Numbered from the stretch's first letter, positions 15,710-24,535 are shown. The stretch: DNA of 64,000 bases from Streptomyces globosus (GCF_003325375.1 NZ_CP030862.1:3909501-3973500); one strand, 5' to 3'. Notes: generated from the letters alone by a model not told the origin. Made by a program: numbers and translations.

Positions 15710-16512
15710 GCGTGTGTGCTCCCCATCGGTGTCTGCGGCCCGCGGCCGGTGTGCGGTGCGTGCGGCGGCGGCGACGCCTCGCCGGGTGCGTGCCGCGGTT
15801 CCCCGCGGCGCAGCTCGGCGAGGGCCGGGGGGCCGGCGTCGCGGAGTCGGCGGGCCGGGCTGCCGGCCCATACCTCGCCGGGCGGCACGTCGCCGAGGAC
15901 GGTGCTCCCCATGCCGGTCAGCGACCAGGCGCCGACCGCGGTGTGCTCGCGGACGAGGGCGCCGGCGCCGACGTACGCTCCCCGCCCGATGCGGACGCCG
16001 CCGCCGAGGCGGACCCCGGAGGCGAGCGTGGCGAAGTCGGCGACGGTGTCGTCGTGGGTGAGGACGGTGTGCGGCATCACCGCGACGTGGGCGCCGACCC
16101 GGACGGCCGCGGTGAGCACGCAGTGTGCGAGCAGGACGGTGCCGGGGCCGGCCGCCGAGGACGCCGAGACGGCGGCCGTCGGGTGGACGACCGTCGCGTA
16201 CCGGCTGTCGGGCAGCGCGAGGCGCCGTACGAGGCGGGCCCGGACTGCCTGGTCGCGGGGGCTGCCGGCGCAGACGACGACCTGCGCGTCCGGGTGGCCG
16301 TGGACGAGGTCGCAGCCGCCGAGGACGGGGGTGCCGTCGACGTCGGTGCCGTGCAGGGCGGGGTCGTCGTCGAGGTGCCCGGCGAGCCGCCACCGCGGGG
16401 TGCGGCCGGCGGCGAGGTCGGCGGCGGCCGCGTCGCGGACGGCCTGGGCGGTCTCGCGGGCGAACCCGCCCGCGCCGACGACGAGCAGGTCACCGGTGGC
16501 GGGGGCGGTCAT
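15706..16512 (-). CDS. NeuD/PglD-type sugar O/N-acyltransferase with left-handed beta-helix
   Basis: A 268-residue acyltransferase. The N-terminal Rossmann-like domain starts DLLVVGAGGFARETAQAVRD; the C-terminal part (about residues 100-215) shows hexapeptide repeats such as VHPTAAVSASSAAGPGTVLL, RVGAHVAVMPHTVL, GVRIGRGAYVGAGALV and ends GEVWAGSPARRLRD. The histidine in MPHTVLTHDD is the likely catalytic base. This architecture is typical of PglD and NeuD, which acetylate amino sugars made by DegT aminotransferases. It is translationally coupled at both ends to DegT genes by ATGA overlaps. The C-terminal 45 residues are Pro/His-rich and probably disordered. Confidence 0.87.
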   Translation of the reverse strand: MTAPATGDLLVVGAGGFARETAQAVRDAAAADLAAGRTPRWRLAGHLDDDPALHGTDVDGTPVLGGCDLVHGHPDAQVVVCAGSPRDQAVRARLVRRLALPDSRYATVVHPTAAVSASSAAGPGTVLLAHCVLTAAVRVGAHVAVMPHTVLTHDDTVADFATLASGVRLGGGVRIGRGAYVGAGALVREHTAVGAWSLTGMGSTVLGDVPPGEVWAGSPARRLRDAGPPALAELRRGEPRHAPGEASPPPHAPHTGRGPQTPMGSTHA

Positions 16513-17651
16513 CCGCCCGCCTGCGCGTGCAGGACGGCCGCGACGCGGTCCTGCTGTGCGTGCGTCATGGTGTGGAAGAGCGGGAGGATCAGCGAGTTGC
16601 GGCTGATCCGCTCGGTGACGGGCAGCGGTGCGGCCGTGTGCCCGGCGTACGCGGGCTCCAGGTGGGCGGCCATGATGCCGCGCCGAGCCGAGATCCCGGC
16701 GTCGGCGAGCGCTTCGAGGAGGGCGTCGCGGCCGACGGGGAAGTCCTCGGCGAGCAGGACCCAGTACGACTGGAAGTTGCCCTCGCCGTGGGCGGGGTCG
16801 CGGACGGGGCGCAGGCCCGGGATCGGGGCGAGGAGCCGGGCGTAGCGGGCGGCCAGGGCGCGGCGCCGGGCGACGACGGCGTCGAGCCTGCCGAGCTGGA
16901 CCAGGCCGACCGCGGCCTGGATGTCGGTCATCCGGTAGTTGTAGCCGACTTCCAGGTAGCTCTCGGCGACGGGTCTGCTGCTGGCGTGGCGCTGGGCGGC
17001 GGAGACGCTCATGCCGTGTTCGCGGAGCCTGCGCAGGCGCTCGGCCCGGGCTGCGTCGTCGGTGGTGACCATGCCGCCCTCGCCGGTGGTGATCACCTTG
17101 CGGGGGTGGAAGGACCAGGCGGCGATCAGGGCGCCCTGCCCCACGGACTTGCCGCCGACGGTGGCGCCGATGCCGCAGGCGGCGTCCTCGACGAGGGCGG
17201 TGCCCCAGTCGGCGCACGCGGCGCGCAGGGCGTGGACGTCGGCGGGGACGCCGCCCTGGTGGACGGCGAGGACGGCCTTGGTGCGCGGGGTGCGTACGGC
17301 GTCCACGGTCTGCGGGGTCAGGTTGCCGGTGGCTTCCTCGACGTCGGCGAAGACGGGGCGGGCGCCGGTGTAGAGGACCGCGTTGGCGGTGGCGATGAAG
17401 GACAGGGAGGGGACGACGACCTCGTCTCCGGGGCCGAGGTCGAGCGCGATGAGCGCCAGGTGCAGGGCGGTGGTGCACGAGCTGACGGCGATGCCGTGTT
17501 CGGCGCCGACCCGCTCGGCGAAGGCGCGCTCGAAGTCGGCGACGCGGGGGCCCTGGGCGACCCAGCCGGAGAGGACGGCGTCGGCGGCGGCGCGGGCCTC
17601 CTCCTCGCCGAGCCAGGGGACCATGACGGGGATGCGCTCGGGGGCGGTCAC
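16509..17651 (-). CDS. DegT/DnrJ/EryC1/StrS aminotransferase (perosamine synthase/PglE-like)
   Basis: A 380-residue PLP aminotransferase of a different branch from its neighbour. IPVMVPWLGEEEARAAADAV, SSCTTALHLALIALDLGPGD, VVVPSLSFIATANAVLYTGA, EDAACGIGA and the PLP lysine motif SFHPRKVITTGEGGMVTTDD are visible; the SFHPRK-TTGEGG form is usual in enzymes that aminate C4 of a 4-keto-6-deoxy sugar. GYNYRMTDIQAAVGLVQLGR is also conserved. The GTG start overlaps the epimerase stop (GTGA). With the next acyltransferase it could make a 4-acetamido sugar (inference). Confidence 0.9.
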   Translation of the reverse strand: MTAPERIPVMVPWLGEEEARAAADAVLSGWVAQGPRVADFERAFAERVGAEHGIAVSSCTTALHLALIALDLGPGDEVVVPSLSFIATANAVLYTGARPVFADVEEATGNLTPQTVDAVRTPRTKAVLAVHQGGVPADVHALRAACADWGTALVEDAACGIGATVGGKSVGQGALIAAWSFHPRKVITTGEGGMVTTDDAARAERLRRLREHGMSVSAAQRHASSRPVAESYLEVGYNYRMTDIQAAVGLVQLGRLDAVVARRRALAARYARLLAPIPGLRPVRDPAHGEGNFQSYWVLLAEDFPVGRDALLEALADAGISARRGIMAAHLEPAYAGHTAAPLPVTERISRNSLILPLFHTMTHAQQDRVAAVLHAQAGG

Positions 17652-18679
17652 CGGCCGGCCTCCGGCCCGTCCTGGGCGGCGGCCGCGGCGGCGCGTTCGG
17701 TGCGCCACCAGTCGACGAGGTCCCGCAGGCCGGTGCGCAGGTCGATCGCGGCGGTGAAGCCGAGGCGTTCCGCGGCGCGCGAGGTGTCGGCGAGGCGGCG
17801 GGTGACGCCGTTCACGGCGCGGGCCGGGCCGTGCTCGGGGGCGGTGCCTTGGGCGCCCATGGCCTCCAGCAGGCCGGCGGCGAGCTCCAGGAGGCTCGTC
17901 TCGGTGCCGCTCGCGATGTTGAACACCTCGTCGGTGAGGTCCGATTCGGCGGCCAGCAGGTTGGCGCGGGCGATGTCCCGGACGTCGACGAAGTCCATGG
18001 TCTGCGTGCCGTCGCCGAGGATCAGCGGCGGCTCCCCCGCGGCGATGCGCTCCATCCACCGGATGAGCACCTCGGTGTACAGGCCGTGGATGTCCATGCG
18101 GGGGCCGTAGACGTTGAAGTAGCGCAGGGCGACGTAGTCGAGGCCGTACATGGCGTGGAAGCTGCGCAGCATGCCCTCGTTGAAGGCCTTGGCGGCGCCG
18201 TAGAAGGTGTCGTTGTTGTACGGGTGGTGGCGCTCGGTGGTGGGGAACTCCTCGGCGAGTCCGTAGACGGAGGCCGAGGAGGAGGCGACGACCTTGGACA
18301 CGCCGGCGGCCGCGGCGGCCTCCAGGACGTTGAAGGTGCCGTCGACCAGGACCTCGTTGGCCAGGCGCGGCTCCTGCGCGCACTGGGTGATCCTGAGTGC
18401 GGCGAGGTGGAAGACCAGGTCGGCGCCCTCGGTCGCCTTGCGCACGGCGGCCGTGTCGCGGATGTCGCCCTCGCGGACGTCGACGACGCCGCTCGGCAGG
18501 GCTCGGGCCAGGTTCTCGGTGCGGCCCCGGACGAAGTTGTCGAGGACCACGACGTCGCGTGCCCCGTTGTCCACCAGCAGGTCGACCAGGTGCGAGCCGA
18601 TGGTGCCCGCTCCTCCGGTGACCAGGATCCTCTTGCCTCGTACGCTGCTCAACGCCCTGCCCCCACTGGTTTCGATCAT
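17648..18679 (-). CDS. NAD-dependent sugar epimerase/dehydratase (extended SDR)
   Basis: A 343-residue extended short-chain dehydrogenase acting on a nucleotide sugar. Cofactor motif ILVTGGAGTIGSHLVDLLVD, NAD-ribose acidic residue in VVLDNFVRG, HLAALRITQCAQEP, catalytic SSSASVYG with the YGAAK Tyr/Lys pair, and YFNVYGPRMD are present. GDGTQTMDFVDVRDIARANL fits UDP-glucose 4-epimerase and 4,6-dehydratase-like proteins. It starts 61 bases after the Gfo/Idh stop and overlaps the next gene by GTGA. It probably supplies the keto-sugar or C4 epimer used by the DegT enzymes; the exact reaction is not readable. Confidence 0.88.
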   Translation of the reverse strand: MIETSGGRALSSVRGKRILVTGGAGTIGSHLVDLLVDNGARDVVVLDNFVRGRTENLARALPSGVVDVREGDIRDTAAVRKATEGADLVFHLAALRITQCAQEPRLANEVLVDGTFNVLEAAAAAGVSKVVASSSASVYGLAEEFPTTERHHPYNNDTFYGAAKAFNEGMLRSFHAMYGLDYVALRYFNVYGPRMDIHGLYTEVLIRWMERIAAGEPPLILGDGTQTMDFVDVRDIARANLLAAESDLTDEVFNIASGTETSLLELAAGLLEAMGAQGTAPEHGPARAVNGVTRRLADTSRAAERLGFTAAIDLRTGLRDLVDWWRTERAAAAAAQDGPEAGR

Positions 18680-18740
18680 GTGCCGTGCTGTCCTTGCGGT
18701 GTGTGCGGTGCGGTGCCCGCCGTGTTCCGTGCGGCGGCCG

Positions 18741-19871
18741 TCAGCGGCCGGTGCGCAGGCCGACGACGGCGCCGTGGAACGCGAGGCTGCGGGAGGCCGC
18801 TTCGAGGATGTCGAGGACCCGGAGGCCGGCCCGGCCGTCGGTGAGGGCCGGGCGGCGGTGGCGGACGGCGGCGGCGAACTCCTCGACCATGGTGCGCAGG
18901 GCCTCCTTCTCGCTGAGGGCGGGGGCCACCATGTCGCCGGTGCGGTAGGAGACGAGTGCGTCGCGGCGCTGGTCCTCGCGGAGTTCCTGCGGGGCGGTGA
19001 GGTCGACGCCGCGGTCGTAGACGGCGACGCGCTGCGAGGGGTTGAGGTCGTCCCAGACGAGGGTGCGCTTGGAGCCGCCGACCATGGTGGTGCGGACCTT
19101 CACCGGGGACAGCCAGTTGACGTGGACGTGGGCGATCGCGCCGGTGTCGAGCTGGAGGGTGAGGTAGGCGACGCAGGACTGGCCGGCGCCGATCGGGTCG
19201 GCGCCGTGGGCGGCCACCGCGACGGGCCGGACGTTGTCCGGGAGGACGGAGTCGAGGACGGACAGGTCGTGCGGGGCGAGGTCCCACAGGACGTCCACGT
19301 CCCTCTGGACGAGGCCGAGGTTGATCCGGACGGAGTCGACGAACTGGATCTCGCCGAGCTCGCCGGAGCGGACCAGTTCGCGGATGCGGGCCACGGCCGG
19401 GGTGTAGCAGTAGGTGTGGTCGCACATGAGGGTCAGGCCGCGGTCCTCGGCCTCGGTGACCAGGCGCAGCCCGTCCTCGTACGTGGCGGCGAGGGGCTTC
19501 TCCACGAGGACGTGCTTGCCTGCGCGGAGGGCGGCGAGGGCGACGTCGAGGTGGGTGCCGGCCGGGGTGGCCACGGCGACGGCGTCGACGGCGGGGTCGG
19601 CGAGGACCGCCGCGTAGTCGGAGGTGGCCTGGACGGTGGAGTAGCCGCCGAGCACCTTCCGGGCGCGGTCGGCGTCCAGGTCGCACAGCCAGCGGAGCCG
19701 GAAGGCGGGGCTGGCCTGGAAGTTGCGTACGAGGTTGGGTCCCCAGTATCCGGCGCCGACGACGGCGACGCCTAACGGCTCGTGCGGCGCCGGCTCCCGG
19801 CCGGCGGGCGCCCCGTCCGGCGCGGCCTCCCGGGCCTGCTGCTGGGCGGTGTCCTTGGCGGTGCCCTTCAC
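18741..19871 (-). CDS. Gfo/Idh/MocA-family oxidoreductase (WbpB-like)
   Basis: A 376-residue NAD(P)-dependent oxidoreductase. After a 30-residue Ala/Glu-rich leader comes the Rossmann start PLGVAVVGAGYWGPNLVRNF, then VATPAGTHLDVALAALRAGK and the family signature HVLVEKPLAATYEDGLRLV with catalytic Lys. DHTYCYTPAVARIRELV and WDLAPHDLSVLDSVL (His in the active site) follow. GTG 19871 is chosen because GGAAGGGGAACC is just upstream. It is the first gene of the operon running to 10236. Together with the WbpE-like DegT, it may oxidise C3 of a UDP-amino-uronic acid (inference). Confidence 0.88.
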   Translation of the reverse strand: MKGTAKDTAQQQAREAAPDGAPAGREPAPHEPLGVAVVGAGYWGPNLVRNFQASPAFRLRWLCDLDADRARKVLGGYSTVQATSDYAAVLADPAVDAVAVATPAGTHLDVALAALRAGKHVLVEKPLAATYEDGLRLVTEAEDRGLTLMCDHTYCYTPAVARIRELVRSGELGEIQFVDSVRINLGLVQRDVDVLWDLAPHDLSVLDSVLPDNVRPVAVAAHGADPIGAGQSCVAYLTLQLDTGAIAHVHVNWLSPVKVRTTMVGGSKRTLVWDDLNPSQRVAVYDRGVDLTAPQELREDQRRDALVSYRTGDMVAPALSEKEALRTMVEEFAAAVRHRRPALTDGRAGLRVLDILEAASRSLAFHGAVVGLRTGR

Positions 19872-20328
19872 GGTGGTTCCCCTTCCCTGCGCACGCCCGG
19901 CTGGCGTGTCGACGACCCATGGCCGGGTGGCGTGCGAAGGAAGGGGGTGCCGTGCCCGCCTGCGGGCACGCCGGACGCCTGTGCGGCCCGTGCGCGACCC
20001 GTTCGACGGCGGTACCCCCCGCGGCCGATGCCGACGCGGGGCCACGCGGCTGCGGTGTGCTTCCGCGGCCGCGGTGTTCCCGCGTTTCCCCTGCCCCCCG
20101 GCCGTCCGGCACCCCTCGCGCCGGCCCGGCCCCGGAATCGGACGGCCCGTTCCCCCGAGCCGCCGAAACCGATCGTTCCCCAACTTCCCCGATGCGGCCG
20201 GACTGCGGCGCTGCCGTTGGCGCGCCCGGTCCGGCCGGCTGCGTTCAATCTAGACCACGGGCCTTGCGTGCGGGGGGAGTTGGCGGAAACACCCGGCACC
20301 GGTGTGCGGGCGTGGGCATACTCGCGGA
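19872..20328. other. 457-bp divergent intergenic region upstream of two polysaccharide units
   Basis: No gene is supported here. It must hold the promoters for the leftward operon starting at 19871 and the rightward glycosyltransferase starting at 20329. The only eye-catching short sequence is a half-site resembling a DasR element at 20244-20259. No clear -35/-10 pair was found. Confidence 0.5.
20244..20259. promoter_or_regulatory. Possible DasR-like (dre) half-site
   Basis: TTCAATCTAGACCACG contains TCTAGACCAC, identical to one half of the palindromic dre consensus for the GlcNAc-responsive repressor DasR; the other half is degenerate (10 of 16 positions match overall). It lies 70 bases upstream of the glycosyltransferase start, in a region driving amino-sugar genes. 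Chance occurrence is possible. Confidence 0.25.
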
Positions 20329-21216
20329 GTGACCAGCATCGTGATACCGGCGCACAACGAGGCCCGGGTCATCGGCCGCCTCCTCGACGCGCTCCTGTCG
20401 GACGCCGCTGCCGCCGGGGCGGGCCCAGGGCCCGACATCGTGGTGGTCTGCAACGGGTGCACCGACGACACCGCCGCAGTGGCAGGCGCCCGCGGCCCCC
20501 GGGTCCGGGTGGTGCAGACGCCGGCGCCGGGCAAGCACGGGGCGCTCCGGCTCGGCGACGAGCACGCCAGGGGCTTCCCCCGGCTGTACGTCGACGCGGA
20601 CGTCGTGCTGCGCGCGGCGGACGTACGGGCGCTGGAGGCGGCCCTGGCCGACGGGCGGGGGGTGCTGGCGGCGGCTCCGGGCCGGGACCTGCCGCTGGCG
20701 GGCTGCGCCTGGGCGGTGCGCGCCTACTACCGGGTGTGGCAGCTGCTCCCGGCGGTCCGGGAGGGGCTGTTCGGGCGTGGGGTCATCGCGGTGACCGAGC
20801 AGGGGCACGCGCGGATCGCGGCGCTCCCGCCGGTGATGGCGGACGACCTGGCGGCGTCGCTGGCGTTCGCGCCCGCCGAGCGGCGCATCGTCGAGGAGGC
20901 GCGGGTCGTGGTCAGCCCGCCGCGCACGTGGGGCGACCTGCTCAGGCGGCGGATCAGGGCGGCGACCTCCTCGGCGGAGCTGGAGCGGGCCCAGGCGGCG
21001 GCGCGCGCCGCCGGGGGCGGCAGCGGCGGGGCCGCGCCGTCCGCGCGCACCGGGACCGCGGACCTGCGGGCGCTGGTCCGGGCGCAACCGGGCCTGCTGC
21101 CGGCGGTCGGCGTGTTCCTGGTGGCGGCCGTCGCCGCCCGCCGCGGCGCGCGCCGGGCGATCCGGGCGGGGGACTTCTCCACCTGGCTGCGCGACGAGAG
21201 CAGCCGCGAGGGCTGA
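20329..21216 (+). CDS. Family 2 glycosyltransferase with C-terminal membrane segment
   Basis: A 295-residue GT2 enzyme. VTSIVIPAHNEARVIGRLLD opens the nucleotide-binding fold, VVCNGCTDDTAAVAGA follows, and YVDADVVLR is the DXD metal site. The C-terminal third has helices and a hydrophobic stretch PGLLPAVGVFLVAAVAA near residues 255-272 that may associate it with the membrane. GTG 20329 gives a start directly at the fold; an upstream GTG/ATG-type start would only add a basic leader. Divergent from the Gfo/Idh operon and probably part of the same pathway. Confidence 0.82.
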   Translation: MTSIVIPAHNEARVIGRLLDALLSDAAAAGAGPGPDIVVVCNGCTDDTAAVAGARGPRVRVVQTPAPGKHGALRLGDEHARGFPRLYVDADVVLRAADVRALEAALADGRGVLAAAPGRDLPLAGCAWAVRAYYRVWQLLPAVREGLFGRGVIAVTEQGHARIAALPPVMADDLAASLAFAPAERRIVEEARVVVSPPRTWGDLLRRRIRAATSSAELERAQAAARAAGGGSGGAAPSARTGTADLRALVRAQPGLLPAVGVFLVAAVAARRGARRAIRAGDFSTWLRDESSREG

Positions 21217-21377
21217 GCGCACGCGGGCCGGGCCGCCGCCTCGGGAGGCGAAATCCGGCCTCGGGAAGGCCCGTTGGCCATTGCATCCGTCGGGGCCGCA
21301 CGGCGCCCGCCGGTCGCCTAGGGTGCGACCGTACGCACGAGTGACGCAGATCCCGTCGGCCCCAGGAGCCGTACAGC

Positions 21378-22670
21378 ATGTACCTCGCGGACCGCTCCGC
21401 GCCCGCCGGCGCGAAGGGTGCAGGCGGCGCCGCCCGGCGCCGGGCCGCTGCCCCGACCGTCCTCGCGCTGGGCGCGGTGAGCCTGGTCACCGACGTGTCC
21501 TCCGAGATGGTCGCGGCCGTGCTGCCGCTGTACCTGGTGGCGGGGCTGGGCCTGAGTCCGCTCGGGTTCGGCGCGCTCGACGGCGTCTACAACGGGGTGG
21601 GCGCGCTGGTGCAGTTGGCCGGCGGGCACCTCGCGGACCGGGTCCGCAGCCACAAGCTGGTCGCGGGCCTCGGGTACGCCCTGTCGGCGGTGTGCAAGCC
21701 GCTGCTGCTGTTCGCACACGGCCTGGGCCCGGTGGCGCTGGTCCTCGCCCTGGACCGGACCGGGAAGGGGCTGCGGACCGCCCCGCGGGACGCGCTGATC
21801 TCCCTGGCCGCGCCCGCGGGGGCGCAGGGGCGGGCCTTCGGCGTACACCGGGCGATGGACACCACGGGGGCACTGCTCGGTCCCCTCGCGGCGTTCCTCG
21901 TCCTGAGCGCGGCCGTCGGCGGGTACGACGCCGTGTTCGGGGTCAGTGCGTGCGTCGCCGCCCTGGGCGTCGTCGTCCTGGTGCTGTTCGTCCCGTCGGG
22001 GCGGGCGGCGGCCGTGCCCGGCGCCGGATCCGCGGTCCGGCCGGGCGGGGCGGGGCCGCGCGGGCCCGGCCTGCGGGAGGCGGCGGCGCTGCTGCGGCGG
22101 CCGCGGCTGCGGTCCCTGGCGGTGTGCGCGGCCCTGCTGGGCCTGACCACCGTCAGCGACGCCTTCCTGTACCTGCTGCTCCAGGACCGCACCGGCCTGG
22201 GCGAGCGGTGGTTCCCGCTGCTGCCGCTGGGCACGGCGGCGGTGTTCCTGCTGCTCGCGGTGCCCGCGGGGGCGCTCGCGGACCGGATCGGGCGCCGTGC
22301 GGTCTTCCTGGCCGGGCACGCCCTGCTGCTCGCCGCGTACGGCCTGCTGCTGTGGGCGCCCGACTGGCAGGCGCTGCCGCTGCTGGTGCTGGGGCTGCAC
22401 GGCCTGTTCTACGCCGCCACCGACGGGGTGCTCCCGGCAGCGGTGGCCGGGGCCGTGCCGGACGGCCTGCGGGCCACCGGAATGGCGCTCGTCGGCACCG
22501 GCCAGGCGCTGGCCCGCTTCGGCTGCTCCCTCGCCTTCGGCGCCGCGTGGACGGTGTGGGGCGGCGGTACGGCGCTCGCCGCGGCAGCGGCCGGCCTGTG
22601 CTGCTGTGCGGCGTTCGCCTGGCGTGCGCTCCGCCCCGACGGCCGCGGGCGCCGGCCCTCCGCCCCCTGA
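21378..22670 (+). CDS. Major facilitator superfamily transporter
   Basis: A 430-residue MFS protein with about 12 hydrophobic helices. The first helix region VLALGAVSLVTDVSSEMVAA and the loop DRTGKGLRTAPRDALISLAA resemble the MFS subgroup with an N-terminal S-L-x-x-D-x-S-S-E-M motif. GGHLADRVRSHK and GALADRIGRRAVFLAG are the two A-type loop motifs (GxLaDrxGrr). It starts 161 bases after the glycosyltransferase, with CAGGAGCCG as ribosome-binding site. Substrate is unknown; a metabolite or drug efflux role is as likely as a polysaccharide link. Confidence 0.85.
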   Translation: MYLADRSAPAGAKGAGGAARRRAAAPTVLALGAVSLVTDVSSEMVAAVLPLYLVAGLGLSPLGFGALDGVYNGVGALVQLAGGHLADRVRSHKLVAGLGYALSAVCKPLLLFAHGLGPVALVLALDRTGKGLRTAPRDALISLAAPAGAQGRAFGVHRAMDTTGALLGPLAAFLVLSAAVGGYDAVFGVSACVAALGVVVLVLFVPSGRAAAVPGAGSAVRPGGAGPRGPGLREAAALLRRPRLRSLAVCAALLGLTTVSDAFLYLLLQDRTGLGERWFPLLPLGTAAVFLLLAVPAGALADRIGRRAVFLAGHALLLAAYGLLLWAPDWQALPLLVLGLHGLFYAATDGVLPAAVAGAVPDGLRATGMALVGTGQALARFGCSLAFGAAWTVWGGGTALAAAAAGLCCCAAFAWRALRPDGRGRRPSAP

Positions 22671-22714
22671 CCGCCTTCCCCCGCCCCCTGATCCCGAGCA
22701 CCCCGAGGAACCCC

Positions 22715-23731
22715 ATGACCCGCTCCCGCCGGCTGCTGCTCCTCCTGGCGGCCGTCCTGCTCCTCGGCGGCGCCGGCACGGCGGTCGTGCTGCGCGCCGC
22801 CGACCGCGCCGGGCAGACCCGGCCGGGCGACCCGGTCGCGGCCCCGGGGAGCGTCGCCCTGGACGGCGGCGGCAGGCTGGTCTTCGTCAACGGGGCCCCG
22901 GGGCCGCACCTCGGGGCCGTGGTGTCGGTGCCCGGCGGGGAGCCGCGGGCCGCGCGGACCGCGTCGGGGCTCACCTGCCGGCGGTTCCATGCGGCGGGCG
23001 GCACCGGCGTGTGCCTGAGCTCCGCCCCGGGGGCGCTCGCGCAGGACAACCGGGCCGTGATAGTGGACTCCGGGCTGCGCCCGGTCCGCAGCTTCCCGCT
23101 CGCGGGGACGCCCTCGCGGGCGCGGATGTCCCCCAGCGGGCGGTTCGCCGCCTGGACGGTCTTCGTCAGCGGGGAGTCGTACGGTTCGGCGTTCTTCTCG
23201 ACCCGGACGGCGATCGCGGACACCCGGACGGGCGCGCTGGAGCCGGACCTGGAGAAGTTCTCCATCACGATGGACGGCCGGCCCTACAGTGCGGCGGACG
23301 TGAACTTCTGGGGTGTGACGTTCAGCAGGGACGACGACACCTTCTACGCCACGCTGGCCACGGCGGGGCAGGCGCACCTGGTCAGGGGCTCGATCTCACG
23401 GCGCAGCGTCACGGCCCTCGCCCGGAACGTGGAGTGCCCGTCGCTGTCGCCGGACGAGACGCGGATCGCCTACAAGAAGCGGGTGCAGCGGGGGGCTTCG
23501 CTGTGGCGCGAGCACGTGCTCGACCTGCGGACGCTGCGCGAGCAGCCGCTTGCGGAGAAGCGGAGCGTGGACGACCAGGCGCTGTGGCTCGACGACCGCA
23601 CGCTGGCGTACGGGCTCCCGGCCGGCGATGCGGCCGACACGACGGACCTGTGGACGGTGCGGGCGGACGGTTCGGGTGAACCGCGCCTGCTGGCGCCTGC
23701 GGCCTCCTCGCCGAGCCGCCCCGTCTCGTGA
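22715..23731 (+). CDS. Exported TolB/PD40 beta-propeller-like protein
   Basis: A 338-residue protein with an N-terminal signal anchor (RRLLLLLAAVLLLGGAGTAVV, shortened here; residues about 5-25). The remainder consists of beta-propeller-type repeats: RMSPSGRFAAWTVFVSGESY, GVTFSRDDDTFYATLATAG, CPSLSPDETRIAYKKRVQRG and ALWLDDRTLAYGLP, the last two typical of PD40/TolB blades. It likely sits outside the membrane as a binding or scaffold protein. It starts 44 bases after the MFS gene with GAGGAACCCC as ribosome-binding site, so the two are probably co-transcribed. Confidence 0.75.
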   Translation: MTRSRRLLLLLAAVLLLGGAGTAVVLRAADRAGQTRPGDPVAAPGSVALDGGGRLVFVNGAPGPHLGAVVSVPGGEPRAARTASGLTCRRFHAAGGTGVCLSSAPGALAQDNRAVIVDSGLRPVRSFPLAGTPSRARMSPSGRFAAWTVFVSGESYGSAFFSTRTAIADTRTGALEPDLEKFSITMDGRPYSAADVNFWGVTFSRDDDTFYATLATAGQAHLVRGSISRRSVTALARNVECPSLSPDETRIAYKKRVQRGASLWREHVLDLRTLREQPLAEKRSVDDQALWLDDRTLAYGLPAGDAADTTDLWTVRADGSGEPRLLAPAASSPSRPVS

Positions 23732-23942
23732 CGGAGGCGGATCGGTGCCTTCCGCCACTCGAACGGCGCCCGCAGCCGGTCATATGATCCGCCCTTACAC
23801 CCGCTCCTTTACCCAACCGAGATATTCCAGGGCGTGTCCGAAAACAGCGCCTGCGCGTACGTCGGAGAACAATGGGCGCTCGTCGGGAGCCGTTACGCAT
23901 GTCACTTCGATGAACTGCCGTGGAAAGCGGTGGCTGTTCAAC

Positions 23943-24455
23943 ATGAATGCGAAGGGATCACGATTGACGAACGCCGGAGTGGAAAGACCGAGGCCGTACG
24001 GAGGCCGCATTGCAGGACGTCGAGCCCCCCAGGGGTGCGCCTTCTTCCTCATAGTGGCGGTGGCCACCGTCTCCGTACCGGCCACACCGGCCCACGCGGC
24101 CTCCCCGTACGGCGCGAAAGCCGTCGCGGTGGCCGCGTCCAAGGAAGGCGCCCCTTACGTGTACGGCGCCACCGGACCCCGGCAGTTCGACTGCTCGGGC
24201 CTCACGCTCTACGCCTTCCGGAAGGCGGGGCGGAAACTCCCCCGCACGGCGGACCAGCAATACGACAGCACGCAGCACATTTCGCGCCGCCAGCGCGCTC
24301 CGGGCGATCTCGTCTTCTTCCCCAAGGGGGCGACGATGAGCCATGTGGGAATCTACGCCGGCCACAACAAGATCTGGCACGCGCCCAGGCCCGGCACCCG
24401 CGTACGGCTCGAACGCATCTGGACGAGCAAGGCCCGCTACAGCCGGGCCAATTGA
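23943..24455 (+). CDS. Secreted NlpC/P60 cell-wall hydrolase
   Basis: A small exported endopeptidase predicted to cleave stem peptides of peptidoglycan. Signal peptide: basic N-terminus, then FFLIVAVATVSVPATPAHA with a cleavage site near AHA-AS. The NlpC/P60 domain follows directly: KEGAPYVYGATGPRQFDCSG with catalytic Cys, LPRTADQQYD, PGDLVFFPKG, and MSHVGIYAGHNKIWHAPRPG with catalytic His and third polar residue. There are no SH3 or coiled-coil domains, so this is a minimal form of 170 residues. The start is uncertain: ATG 23910, ATG 23943 and TTG 23964 are all in frame, the TTG having the best ribosome-binding site (GAAGGGA). Base composition upstream is lower in GC than elsewhere. Confidence 0.88.
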   Translation: MNAKGSRLTNAGVERPRPYGGRIAGRRAPQGCAFFLIVAVATVSVPATPAHAASPYGAKAVAVAASKEGAPYVYGATGPRQFDCSGLTLYAFRKAGRKLPRTADQQYDSTQHISRRQRAPGDLVFFPKGATMSHVGIYAGHNKIWHAPRPGTRVRLERIWTSKARYSRAN

Positions 24456-24490
24456 CCGCACCCCCCTCGTAACCGCCCGCACGCCGTGGC

Positions 24491-24535
24491 GCATCCCTGC
24501 CCGAAAACGCCGCTGTTCGGCAGCCGCCGGGATGC
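24491..24535. terminator. Hairpin between convergent genes
   Basis: GCATCCC at 24491-24497 pairs with GGGATGC at 24529-24535, and an inner CTGCC/GGCAG pair closes nearer the loop. It lies between the ends of the NlpC/P60 gene (24455) and the MpaB-like gene (24590). Confidence 0.5.

Noticed and set aside
23732..23942. Possible c-di-AMP (ydaO-type) riboswitch upstream of the NlpC/P60 gene, as in many actinobacteria
   Set aside because: I could not find the conserved GGGGAACC/GGGUGAAUC-type elements in this leader.
23834..23966. Small gene starting GTG 23834 upstream of the NlpC/P60 gene
   Set aside because: It runs out of frame across the hydrolase gene and has low-GC, non-streptomycete codon use; probably leader sequence.
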